A stretch of DNA of 64,000 nt from Mesobacillus subterraneus (GTDB lineage: Bacteria; Bacillota; Bacilli; Bacillales; Cytobacillaceae): the NCBI RefSeq assembly GCF_000934845.1, contig NZ_JXIQ01000016.1, positions 1 to 64,000 on the forward strand, given 5' to 3'. The notes beneath the pieces were generated by a model. The model saw only the letters and a list, made by a program, of their open reading frames with translations, searched no databases and was not told where the DNA came from. The first letter of the stretch is position 1; each line of letters starts with the position of its first letter. Below, in pieces: positions 50,897 through 59,729 of this stretch. The translations under genes were made by a program, and so were the position numbers.

Positions 50897-52549
50897 TTAT
50901 TTTGCTAAAAGCTTCTTGATGACCTCATTGGTGAGATTTGGGACAATTCGAACAGAAAAGTCAATTTCCATCCTTTCATACCGTTTATGGGCATCCAGCC
51001 CGTATGGCCCAATGTTAACGACTGGGATATTCAGTTCGCGTATTTCTTGATAGTCAACAAAAAACTTTGTTCCCCAGCTAGGATTATTACGAGCGGCAGC
51101 ATCCAACGCTTCATCATCATCGCTCAAACCGACAAAGCTCATATCAGATATATATGGAAAGAAATTGCGAATGACAATTGGTTCTTCGTATTTCGGCTGA
51201 ACTGTTTGCACAGCGTATTCCAAAGCTTCAATCAATCTTTGTTCTCCAGCTGTCTCTCCAGTCATTTCAATTCTTGGTGAGTAGAGGGAGGAGTAGAAAA
51301 CGATCACTGCCGGGCTTTTGTCAGGCATCCATTTCCATGCCTCCTCCACCACTCTCGCAGCATACATTCTCAGGTCAAGTGTTCCATCTAGAAGCAGGTT
51401 TTCCTTGAATTCTACCATATGGGCTGTGTATTCCGAATTATGCACCTTGATCAGTTCCGTTTCCATCTCTTCGAATGTCATTACCCATGGCTGCCAAGGA
51501 AGTTGCCTGCAAGGCTCGCCGCTGATTTTACAAAAATGTTTGTAGCGGTCCTCGAACAGCTTCAACCCGTTAGCAAAAGCGATCCGTGCTTGCTCTTTCA
51601 TTTTTTCGAGAACATCCTTTGGAGTCCAGGAATGAATAAAGAAATTGTAATATACATACGCCGCCAGCGCCGTCTGCACAGTGTAGTTCGGCTTAAGGTC
51701 CATCTGCTTTAAAGAGACTGGCGGCATCGTCGTTTCCCCAAAAGCTTCGTTGCAAAGCTCAGGATTATAATCAATTTGTCGCGTAAGTTCTGCTGCAATC
51801 AAATTTGGATCCAAGCCCTCGAATGCTGAGCCAACATGTGTTTCAGCACCTGTGATGAAAAAGGAAGGGAGAAGTTTTCCAACTGTCCCCTTATAAATAT
51901 AGCGACTGCTGTCCCCGGGAAATCTAGGGGAAACGAAATCGCTGTTCACAAGCGCGATATACTCAAAATGATGTTCTTCCTTCCAGTTATGAAGATCCTT
52001 AACCGCGGAGAGAATCCCGTTCGAGCTGTCCTCTTCGTCACATTCTGCCAAAAAGATAAGATTTCCTTCAAGTTCATCTGGATGCTCGGAATAATACTTC
52101 AGCAAATAAAGATTCGAGGCAACTCCGCTTTTCATATCCAGTATTCCGCGACCAAACATCCAATCACCTGATTCAGCCTGTTCCTTCACAAGTGGAGGCA
52201 ATTTTTCCTTTTTTAACTCAAGAAGAAGCTCATCCGGATGGAACGCAAAGCCAGCAAGCTGTGTAAAATCTTCTATCCCGACCGTGTCCAGATGTCCCAT
52301 TAGTATCACCGTACGGTTGCTGCTGGCTTTTGTCCCTTTTACAAAAGCCAGTACATTGTACCGTTCGAGCTCATCATTCAGAGTTTGCGATTTGATGACA
52401 TTGGTAGGATTCTCTTTAAAATAAGGAAACGATGCAATCATCGTATAAAGTGCCTGAGCAATTTCAATTTCTCCATTCGTATTGACGATGCTTCCGATAT
52501 TCACAAGCTGTTTTGTATAAAATAGTACCTCATTCTGACAATCAAGCAT
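50897..52549 (-). CDS. rocB: M20 family metallopeptidase RocB
   Basis: A 550-residue M20 peptidase-family protein of arginine utilisation. Metal ligands are ILMGHLDTVGIEDF (His/Asp), RGILDMKSGV (Asp) and LAECDEEDSSNG (Glu). Long insertions and ADIP-like C-terminal VVNIGPYGLDAHKRYERMEI match RocB rather than ordinary M20 enzymes. From sequence it is likely a zinc hydrolase on arginine-derived peptides or amides; its exact reaction is not settled. ATG 52549 has GGAG 8 nt upstream. It is alone, away from rocDEF. Confidence 0.88.
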   Translation of the reverse strand: MLDCQNEVLFYTKQLVNIGSIVNTNGEIEIAQALYTMIASFPYFKENPTNVIKSQTLNDELERYNVLAFVKGTKASSNRTVILMGHLDTVGIEDFTQLAGFAFHPDELLLELKKEKLPPLVKEQAESGDWMFGRGILDMKSGVASNLYLLKYYSEHPDELEGNLIFLAECDEEDSSNGILSAVKDLHNWKEEHHFEYIALVNSDFVSPRFPGDSSRYIYKGTVGKLLPSFFITGAETHVGSAFEGLDPNLIAAELTRQIDYNPELCNEAFGETTMPPVSLKQMDLKPNYTVQTALAAYVYYNFFIHSWTPKDVLEKMKEQARIAFANGLKLFEDRYKHFCKISGEPCRQLPWQPWVMTFEEMETELIKVHNSEYTAHMVEFKENLLLDGTLDLRMYAARVVEEAWKWMPDKSPAVIVFYSSLYSPRIEMTGETAGEQRLIEALEYAVQTVQPKYEEPIVIRNFFPYISDMSFVGLSDDDEALDAAARNNPSWGTKFFVDYQEIRELNIPVVNIGPYGLDAHKRYERMEIDFSVRIVPNLTNEVIKKLLAK

Positions 52550-52778
52550 CAAAGCATCTCCTTTCAGAAAATTCGCGTTTCCCTTAAAACTAAACCATAT
52601 TTACTCGAAATACAAGATTTGGAGGAGTAGCTTATGTAAAAAGTACTAATTAACATAATGTTCACTATTTCACAATATGTTCAAAGCTTCTCGACTCTTT
52701 TGTGACCTTTCGTTCTCTGTGCAGAAAACTAGCGAAAAAAGGGTAAAATGGAAGTGTAAAAAGAAAGGAGCGAATATC

Positions 52779-53228
52779 ATGCCAAAAGAAATCATTAAAG
52801 CCACAGCTTCATTGCAAGAAGGAGTAAAGGTGGATGTTCAGGCAAGAAACTTTCACATCACCATCGATGAGCCTGAAAAGTTAGGTGGGACCAACGAGGG
52901 GATGAACCCAGTTGAAATGCTTCTTGGTGCATTGGGTGCATGTCAAACAATCGTTGCGCGCGTATACAGCCATAAATTCAAAGTGGAACTAGAGGAGTTT
53001 CGCGTTGAAATAGAAGGAGATATTGATACTGATGGGTTTATGAATAAGTCCGATGTACGCCGTGGCTATTCGGATATTCGCTACACCTACTATATAAAGT
53101 CACCATCTCCAGAAGAAAACATCAGGGAATTAGCAGATTTCATTGCTAAAACCTGCCCTGTAGATGATACGATTTCTAATCCAGTCCATGTATCAAGAAC
53201 AAATATTGTTATTGAAAAATCAGTTTAA
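52779..53228 (+). CDS. OsmC family protein
   Basis: A 149-residue OsmC/Ohr-superfamily peroxidase-like protein (YhfA type). The two redox Cys are in GACQTIVARV and KTCPVDDTISNPV. NEGMNPVEMLLGALGACQ is the family core. ATG 52779 has AAAGGAG about 8 nt upstream; the frame open to 52677 is not needed. It probably detoxifies organic hydroperoxides or handles thiols (inferred). Confidence 0.9.
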   Translation: MPKEIIKATASLQEGVKVDVQARNFHITIDEPEKLGGTNEGMNPVEMLLGALGACQTIVARVYSHKFKVELEEFRVEIEGDIDTDGFMNKSDVRRGYSDIRYTYYIKSPSPEENIRELADFIAKTCPVDDTISNPVHVSRTNIVIEKSV

Positions 53229-53257
53229 GTCAGCCGTTTCATGGCTGGCTTTTTCTT
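53227..53257 (+). terminator. Terminator after the OsmC gene
   Basis: AAGTCAGCC, loop, GGCTGGCTT and TTTTC, starting inside the stop codon region. Confidence 0.82.
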
Positions 53258-53334
53258 TTATTGCTAATATACTCGTTTTTGATTTAAACTGATAAAGAAA
53301 TTAATAACGTTCGGATTGGTATGTGAGGATCATT

Positions 53335-54093
53335 ATGGATAATCAGGATCAAACATTTGAAGTGATGCGGGCCTGTTTGCTGGCAGGGAAAATTATGCTC
53401 CGCAGCGGCGCGGAAACGTATCGCGTCGAGGATACGATGTCGCGGATGGCTTCTGCGCTTGGCATCGCCAAGACCCACAGTTATGTGACTCCGACTGGAA
53501 TTATTTTTTCCGTGGAAGGTGTCGGGCCAGAGAGGACGAAGCTTGTAAGGATCTCAGACAGGACGACTGATCTCAGAAAAGTAGCCATGGTCAATGCTGT
53601 TTCACGAAAAATCAGCAGCGGCGAGGTAGGGCTTGCCCAGGCGTGCAGGCTTCTTGAGGAGATTGAAGAAGCGAATCTAGCTTACTCGTTTCAGATCCAA
53701 ATTATCGCAGCTGCGATTGCAAGCGGCTGTTTTACAATTATGTTCCTAGGTAGCTGGCTTGATTTCCTACCCTCGATGACCGCAGGGGGAATCGGTTTTT
53801 TCCTGGTCGTTTATTTTCACAGAATTGTACCTGTAAAATTCTTTGCTGAATTTCTGTCGTCCTTCTTTATCGGGATGATCGCCTTTTTGTTTGTGAAATT
53901 CGGGCTCGGCCAGGAGCTTGATAAAATCATCATCGGTTCCGTGATGCCACTTGTGCCGGGGCTGCTAATTACAAATGCGGTCAGGGATCTGATGGCAGGC
54001 CATTTGGTTTCTGGGTTGTCAAAAGGAGCAGAAGCACTATTAACGGCGTTTGCGATCGGCTCAGGGATAGCGGCAATTCTATCTTTCTTTTAG
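53335..54093 (+). CDS. Threonine/serine exporter family, ThrE N-terminal domain
   Basis: A 252-residue DUF1212/ThrE-N-type membrane protein. The cytoplasmic N-terminus (MRACLLAGKIMLRSGAETYR and EDTMSRMASALG) is followed by about five helices, including IIGSVMPLVPGLLITNAVRD. With the next gene it makes the split ThrE exporter (YjjP/YjjB style). ATG 53335 has GAGG 7 nt upstream; GTG 53323 is in frame but lacks a site. Confidence 0.88.
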   Translation: MDNQDQTFEVMRACLLAGKIMLRSGAETYRVEDTMSRMASALGIAKTHSYVTPTGIIFSVEGVGPERTKLVRISDRTTDLRKVAMVNAVSRKISSGEVGLAQACRLLEEIEEANLAYSFQIQIIAAAIASGCFTIMFLGSWLDFLPSMTAGGIGFFLVVYFHRIVPVKFFAEFLSSFFIGMIAFLFVKFGLGQELDKIIIGSVMPLVPGLLITNAVRDLMAGHLVSGLSKGAEALLTAFAIGSGIAAILSFF

Positions 54094-54108
54094 ACGGGAG
54101 AAAAAGCG

Positions 54109-54552
54109 ATGGTTTATATCGAACAGCTAGTTACTAGTTTTATTGCTTCGGCAGCCTTCGGGATCATTTTTAACGCACCGAGAGAGTCCTTGGTGAAGTG
54201 CGGAATATCCGGGACGGTCGGCTGGATAGTTTATTTTTCACTGGATAAAAACGGATCCGGCACTGTTTTTGCGACATTGATGGCCTCCTTTTTAATTGCA
54301 GTCGTCAGCCAGTTGTTTGCGAAGGCATACCGAATGCCGAGCATCATCTTTAGCGTCGCCGGAATTATCCCGCTTGTGCCTGGCGGACTGGCGTATGATG
54401 CGATGAGGAATTTTGTGGAGAATGACTATGGAGCTGCCGTTTCGCTCGCTGCGAAAGCATCCATGATATCTGGAGCAATTGCCGTTGGACTTGTTTTTTC
54501 TGAAGTAATCAACCAGGTGATCAGAAGGTCCAGCCTGGGGCCGGTAAAATAA
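54109..54552 (+). CDS. Threonine/serine exporter family, ThrE C-terminal domain
   Basis: A 147-residue DUF3815/ThrE-C-type protein with about four helices (AAFGIIFNAPRESLVKCGIS, then VAGIIPLVPGGLAYDAMRNF). It starts 15 nt after the first half with GGGAGAAAA as site, so both halves are made together. Exported substrates are threonine, serine or dicarboxylates in relatives. Confidence 0.88.
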   Translation: MVYIEQLVTSFIASAAFGIIFNAPRESLVKCGISGTVGWIVYFSLDKNGSGTVFATLMASFLIAVVSQLFAKAYRMPSIIFSVAGIIPLVPGGLAYDAMRNFVENDYGAAVSLAAKASMISGAIAVGLVFSEVINQVIRRSSLGPVK

Positions 54553-54727
54553 TGATTAACCTCCTTTATTTAAGGGGGATTTTTTATATGTTTAAGAGTT
54601 ATTGTTGAAGTTGAAAGCATTTGTTTTGTTAAAAATAAACCATTTAAGGTTCAAAAATTAGATTGTGCAAATTAATGTCTAATTTTTGAACAATTTTGTT
54701 TTTTATATAAAAAAATGAAAAAATATG

Positions 54728-54756
54728 TTGTAAACGATTTCATTAAAATTTATAAT
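54728..54756 (+). promoter_or_regulatory. Promoter of the LacI/GH35 locus overlapped by a cre-like site
   Basis: TTGTAA (54728) and TATAAT (54751) are 17 bp apart. TGTAAACGATTTCA over the -35 resembles a CcpA cre site (TGWAANCGNTNWCA) with one imperfect base. Catabolite repression of the operon is therefore likely. Confidence 0.65.
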
Positions 54757-54763
54757 AAATTTA

Positions 54764-54855
54764 TTGTAACGTTTCAACGCATTTTTTTAGATTTTATTGT
54801 AACGTTTCAATAGCCATGAAGTATATTTTTTTATCTATCTATTGAAACGTTTCAA
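54764..54855. promoter_or_regulatory. Three LacI-family operators
   Basis: TTGTAACGTTTCAA at 54764, the same at 54797, and the perfect palindrome TTGAAACGTTTCAA at 54842. Centre spacings are 33 and 45 bp. All lie between the promoter and the LacI gene, so the regulator probably represses its own operon by blocking elongation or looping. Confidence 0.85.
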
Positions 54856-54873
54856 AATAAAGGGGGATAGCAT

Positions 54874-55845
54874 TTGGCTACTTTGAAGGACGTTGCGAAA
54901 CTTGCGGGTGTAAGCGTATCCACTGCCTCGTACTCTATCAATGGAAGTAATTTGATAACGGAAGAAACAAAAAGCAAGGTTCTTCATGCGGCAAAAGAAA
55001 TTGGATATAGGCCCAATGGACTTGCCAAGAACCTGAAAGAACAAAAAACTAATATTATTGGACTTTTCCTGAGCGGTTTCACTGGTCCCTTCTTCAACGA
55101 CATGATGGAAGGCATACAGGATGTCGTGATGAAAATGGGATATGAAATGGTTGTCTGTGCTTCGGTGGATAAACATAGGCTCCTTGTTGAGCGTTATGTG
55201 GATGGTGCGATTATTTTGAACTATCACATGGATGATGAACTACTTGGTTCTCTAGCAAGTGAAAAGCTACCTATAGTAGTGCTGGACAGAAATTTCAAAA
55301 ACCCTTTTATCAAGAATATCCTTTTACCCAATCAGTTAGGATCTGCATTGTCAGTGCGTCATTTGATAGAAAAAGGTCACACTCGAATCGGATATATTGC
55401 TGGTTCTGAAGAATCATACGATGGTGAATCGCGATTGAAAGGATTTTTAAGTGAGCTACAAAATCATGGCGTTGCATTTTTAGATACCGACCTTATAAGG
55501 GCCGATTTTACTGAACTTAGTGGCTACCTAGAAATGAGTCGATTTTTGAACAGACAGAATAATGATTTACCTAGTGCAATGGTCTGCGCGAATGATGAGA
55601 TGGCTATGGGAACTGCCAGAGCTATACAGGAAACTGGTTTGCAAATACCCGGAGACATAGCTTTGGTAGGCTTTGATGATATCTATGTTTCAAAATACTT
55701 CACTCCATCTCTATCAACTATTGAAGTGCCTAGGAAACAGTGGGGTACATTAGCAGCTACGACACTGTTCAAAATGCTTGACGGTCAATTAGATTTTGAA
55801 CCTGAGCCATTAACAGTCAAGTTGAAGGTAAGAAATTCTAGTTAG
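54874..55845 (+). CDS. LacI family transcriptional regulator
   Basis: A 323-residue LacI/GalR repressor. The DNA-binding N-terminus reads ATLKDVAKLAGVSVSTASYS, then a hinge and a periplasmic-binding-like domain with NNIIGLFLSGFTGPFFNDMM-like start and CANDEMAMGTARAIQETGL. TTG 54874 has GGGGGAT 8 nt upstream. Three cognate-looking operators precede it. It heads the beta-galactosidase/ABC operon and presumably senses an oligosaccharide or galactose derivative. Confidence 0.92.
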   Translation: MATLKDVAKLAGVSVSTASYSINGSNLITEETKSKVLHAAKEIGYRPNGLAKNLKEQKTNIIGLFLSGFTGPFFNDMMEGIQDVVMKMGYEMVVCASVDKHRLLVERYVDGAIILNYHMDDELLGSLASEKLPIVVLDRNFKNPFIKNILLPNQLGSALSVRHLIEKGHTRIGYIAGSEESYDGESRLKGFLSELQNHGVAFLDTDLIRADFTELSGYLEMSRFLNRQNNDLPSAMVCANDEMAMGTARAIQETGLQIPGDIALVGFDDIYVSKYFTPSLSTIEVPRKQWGTLAATTLFKMLDGQLDFEPEPLTVKLKVRNSS

Positions 55846-55854
55846 AGGTGAAAG

Positions 55855-58221
55855 ATGATACAAATCAAAAATGAAAAAATCATTATCAACGGTAAAGCAA
55901 CTTTGCTTTTTGGAGGGGAGCTTCACTACTTCCGGATCCCAAGGGCTGAGTGGAGAGAAAGAATCCGACAGATAAAGGAAGCCGGAATTAACATGATCAG
56001 CACATATGTGCCATGGATATTTCATGAAACCGAAGAAGGAATCATCGATCTAACTGGGATGACAAGAGGAGAAAGAGACCTAAAAGGCTTTCTTGAAATA
56101 GTAGCAGAAGAAGGAATGTATTGCCTTGTCCGTCCAGGACCATATGTAATGGCAGAAATTGTAGACCACGGAGTGCCGACGTGGTTCATTGACACCTATC
56201 CGGAGGCGGTTGCGAAAACCAATACTGGTGAGATACACCCAACACGGGTTGTAAGCTACATGCATCCTGTTTTTCTTAAAAAAACTGAAAAATGGTACAA
56301 AGCAGTATGTCAAGTTATAGAGCCGTTCCAGGAAACATACGGAGGTCCTGTCGTATTGTTCCAACTTGACAATGAAGTAGGAATGTTCCATTGGGTCACA
56401 AATCAGCCAGATTACAACCAGGAAACCCTGAAACTGTTCAAACAATACTTAGCAAATAAGTACACAGAAGATGAACTTGAAGCAACTTTCCAGGTCCCCT
56501 ATGGGAATATCGAAGAACTGGCAACTTTAAAAATTAAAAAACCTGAATCGAAGTATGCTTATGCACTTAGAAATGAATTCAGCCTGTTTCTACGAAAGTA
56601 TTATCAAGAATTTTTGGAATTATTGAAATTTTTAGCTGTAAATAATGGAATTACGGTTCCATTTGTAGTCAATATTCATGGCTTTCACTCAATCGACCTA
56701 TTAAAGAGGGGTACCATGTACCCAATTGGCATTTCACAACTTCTAGAGGCTGCAAAGATTGAAAATGTATTAATGGCAGGAGACTATTATATAGGCAATA
56801 TCGAATTCGATAACTACATTGATATTGTTTTGGCAAATGCCTTTACAAAAGCCATTCAATGGAAGGAGCAGCCGTTATTTTCAGCTGAATTCCAGGGTGG
56901 GAACAGCCATGCATTGCCTCGCTTGCAGCCTACTGCATTTGATTTGACGACAAGATTATGTATTGCAGATGGAATGAATGGAGTCAACTATTATATGTTT
57001 GCAGGCGGAGAAAACTATGAAAATATCGGTCTTCTAGGGCGCCGACATGAATGGCAAGCACCGTTAAGTTCAAAAGGGAAGAAACTTCCTCACTATTATG
57101 TGATTCAGCATCTTGGCAAAATGTTTAACGTCTACAGTCAGCAACTTCTTGAAACAAAACCTGTCTATGATACACATCTAGGATTCTATCCTGATTACTA
57201 CATGACAGAATTTTCCGATGAACATACAAAGGTGCAGGTAGATGAAATTCAGTATGCACGTGAGAAGTATCTTTATAACGGTATAGCCAAAGGGTTACGG
57301 ATTAATAATTTTATTTTTGAAGGTCGAAATGTAATGGATGCCATGGAACTAGATCCGGAAACCGTACCTACCTTATGGATGTTTTCCACGAAATGGATGG
57401 ATGCTGACATTCAGCAAAAGCTTGTAAACTACCTTGAAAATGGCGGTACTCTTATTCTTTTCCCTGAAATTCCGGACAGATCCATGAAAAATGATCAATG
57501 CACCATTTTGAAAGATTACATTGATGTAAAGATTAGTGGAGAAAAGCGGGATTGTTTTGTGACAATTGGCAGTTTTGACAGCGTCAAGGTCAATTTCATG
57601 CAAACATACAATGTCGATGACAAAGTGTTTGGATGGACAGAGGATGAATCAAGGGAACCTGTAGCTTTTGAAAAAAAACTTGGAAAAGGTAAGTTGCTTA
57701 TGCTAGGAGTCGGCTTTGACCTTGACTTTGAATATAAAAAGGACATTGTCAATGAAATTGTCGGTAAAGCCGGAATCCAAAAACGTTTCAAAGTAACTGA
57801 GGATTTGGATATTACAGTGAGGGAAGGTTTAACTGGAGAAAAGTTCTTCTTTATCGAAAACTTTGATGAATATGAGAAGGAAACCGCAATCACTTATCAA
57901 GGAGTTGCTCTTTTCGAAGGTAAGAAGCTGACAATTCGCCCAAGGAGCGGTCTAATGCTACCTGTAAATGTATCCTTGAACAAGGAATTGACGATCGTTT
58001 ACGGAACGGGTGAGATAAATACGACTGAAAATAAAAATGACAAGCTCTTAGTAACCTTTAGAGTAATCCAAAAGGAAGAGGTATTCATCTTTGATTCTGC
58101 AATCTGGATGGTTGAAAAAAATGAGTCGGTCAGAGTGGAAGTAATAGATGATAAAAAATATAAGATAACAATCCGCACAAAAGAAAACCTTGAAGTAATT
58201 AGTTTCAAGAAAAGAACTTGA
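55855..58221 (+). CDS. GH35 beta-galactosidase
   Basis: A 788-residue glycoside hydrolase family 35 enzyme removing terminal beta-galactose. GGELHYFRIPRAEWRERIRQ is the barrel start; the acid/base Glu (near residue 174) is in FQLDNEVG and the nucleophile Glu (near 344) in PLFSAEFQGG. No signal peptide, so it works inside the cell on imported oligosaccharides. C-terminal beta domains follow. It starts 9 nt after the lacI-type gene with GAGGTGA as site. Confidence 0.93.
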   Translation: MIQIKNEKIIINGKATLLFGGELHYFRIPRAEWRERIRQIKEAGINMISTYVPWIFHETEEGIIDLTGMTRGERDLKGFLEIVAEEGMYCLVRPGPYVMAEIVDHGVPTWFIDTYPEAVAKTNTGEIHPTRVVSYMHPVFLKKTEKWYKAVCQVIEPFQETYGGPVVLFQLDNEVGMFHWVTNQPDYNQETLKLFKQYLANKYTEDELEATFQVPYGNIEELATLKIKKPESKYAYALRNEFSLFLRKYYQEFLELLKFLAVNNGITVPFVVNIHGFHSIDLLKRGTMYPIGISQLLEAAKIENVLMAGDYYIGNIEFDNYIDIVLANAFTKAIQWKEQPLFSAEFQGGNSHALPRLQPTAFDLTTRLCIADGMNGVNYYMFAGGENYENIGLLGRRHEWQAPLSSKGKKLPHYYVIQHLGKMFNVYSQQLLETKPVYDTHLGFYPDYYMTEFSDEHTKVQVDEIQYAREKYLYNGIAKGLRINNFIFEGRNVMDAMELDPETVPTLWMFSTKWMDADIQQKLVNYLENGGTLILFPEIPDRSMKNDQCTILKDYIDVKISGEKRDCFVTIGSFDSVKVNFMQTYNVDDKVFGWTEDESREPVAFEKKLGKGKLLMLGVGFDLDFEYKKDIVNEIVGKAGIQKRFKVTEDLDITVREGLTGEKFFFIENFDEYEKETAITYQGVALFEGKKLTIRPRSGLMLPVNVSLNKELTIVYGTGEINTTENKNDKLLVTFRVIQKEEVFIFDSAIWMVEKNESVRVEVIDDKKYKITIRTKENLEVISFKKRT

Positions 58222-58249
58222 AAGGGGGAATTAAGCGAGATTCTGTGCA

Positions 58250-58277
58250 ATAGCAGCCATTAAGTCGAAGCTGTTAT
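58250..58277 (+). other. Intercistronic hairpin upstream of the binding-protein gene
   Basis: ATAGCAGC and GCTGTTAT pair across 12 nt, with no T run. Such hairpins between the enzyme and binding-protein genes often protect the downstream mRNA, giving more binding protein; that effect is inferred. Confidence 0.35.
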
Positions 58278-58322
58278 CCTAAACTATTAACTAATAAACT
58301 AATAAAACAGGAGTGGAAAAAT

Positions 58323-59705
58323 ATGAAGAAAATTTTATCGCTTTTGGCTAGTTTAACCTTATTATTCTCACTTGCAGCATGTACTGGAAATGATAACACG
58401 GAAAAGACCTCCAAAGAAGAAGACAAAAAATCTGGTGGAGAAGAAGTAACCATCACATACGCCAACTGGAACCTTGGAACTGAAGAAGAGCAAAACCTGG
58501 AACGTTTAATGATTAAGGCTTTTGAAGAGAAGTATCCAAATATTAAAGTTCAGATTGATGAATCAATCAACCCTGCTGATTGGAACGGGTCACTGGCTTC
58601 TGCAACGAGCGGAGGAAAAATGCCGGATGTATTTGCGCTTAACCAAATTCCATTGCCAGTTTCAAATGAATGGGTGATGGACATTTCAGAACTTGCGCAG
58701 GGTGATGAGGACTTCAAAAACATTCCCCAAATTGTCCAGGATTCATCTAAACTAAACGGAAAGCAATACGCAATTCCATTTGCACAGCATTTCCTTGGCT
58801 ACCTTGTCAATAAGGACATTTTCAATGCTGCTAACCTTGACACTCCAGAATACGGAATGTCTATTGAAAAATTTACGCAAAGTGTTAAGGAAGCTACAAA
58901 TGTAAGTAAAGGTATTGCAGGTACTAACCATCCATTTACAATCGGTGACTGGTATCCAGCAGCTGCAAATGAAGATCTTGGCTGGTTTACGTATAAGGAC
59001 GGCGAATACTCACTGGATAGCAAGGAGTTCATCAACGGTATGAATCTTGCCAAAGAAATTGCCACTAATGGCTATGCATATGAAACGCTGCCAGATGATC
59101 AAAAGGCAAACTTTAAAGGTGAAGATCCAGAACAAGTGTGGCTGAATGGCGGAGTGGCTCTTAAATGGGATGGAACATGGGCGACTGGCCATATTGATGA
59201 TAGTGCAGCTTTCGATTGGGATTTTGTTGGAATCCCTAGTGGCAGAACAGTTGTAGTTAATGACTATGTCGGAATTGCAAAATCAAGCAAGCATCCTGAG
59301 GAAGCCTTTCAATTCGTGAAATGGATGTCATTTGGAAAAGAAGGCTTCTTGAAGCGCGTTGAAATTGCAGATGCAGAAGGCAAGACCCTGAACACGTTGC
59401 CAGTTAACAGCGATCAGGAAGTATTGGATGCATACTTTGAGATTCTCGATGTACCTGGAATCCGTACAGCATATGACAATCTAGAAAATGCTATCGTTGA
59501 GCCGGTGAAAGTAGTTCCCGGTTACATTGAATCCAGATTTGAAGGAACAACAGGTGTGAAAGTTGGCGACAATGAAAACGCAACAACTGGCCAGTTGCTT
59601 GATAGCTTCTTCAAAGGCGAAAACAAGGTTGAAGATTACGCAAAACAACTTGATGAATTAGCAGACAAAAAGAGCAAAGAAGCAGCTGAGGCTTTAAATA
59701 AATAA
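58323..59705 (+). CDS. Sugar ABC transporter substrate-binding lipoprotein
   Basis: A 460-residue extracellular solute-binding protein (family 1). A lipoprotein signal ends in LFSLAAC with lipid-modified Cys20, then an acidic linker. ITYANWNLGTEEEQNLERLM starts the binding lobe, and VNDYVGIAKSSKHPEEAFQF is the conserved hinge region. Ribosome site AGGAGTGG. It delivers a sugar to the permeases downstream; the ligand is probably a galactose-containing oligosaccharide by context. Confidence 0.92.
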   Translation: MKKILSLLASLTLLFSLAACTGNDNTEKTSKEEDKKSGGEEVTITYANWNLGTEEEQNLERLMIKAFEEKYPNIKVQIDESINPADWNGSLASATSGGKMPDVFALNQIPLPVSNEWVMDISELAQGDEDFKNIPQIVQDSSKLNGKQYAIPFAQHFLGYLVNKDIFNAANLDTPEYGMSIEKFTQSVKEATNVSKGIAGTNHPFTIGDWYPAAANEDLGWFTYKDGEYSLDSKEFINGMNLAKEIATNGYAYETLPDDQKANFKGEDPEQVWLNGGVALKWDGTWATGHIDDSAAFDWDFVGIPSGRTVVVNDYVGIAKSSKHPEEAFQFVKWMSFGKEGFLKRVEIADAEGKTLNTLPVNSDQEVLDAYFEILDVPGIRTAYDNLENAIVEPVKVVPGYIESRFEGTTGVKVGDNENATTGQLLDSFFKGENKVEDYAKQLDELADKKSKEAAEALNK

Positions 59706-59729
59706 GTCTAATCACAGGAGGTAAATGGT

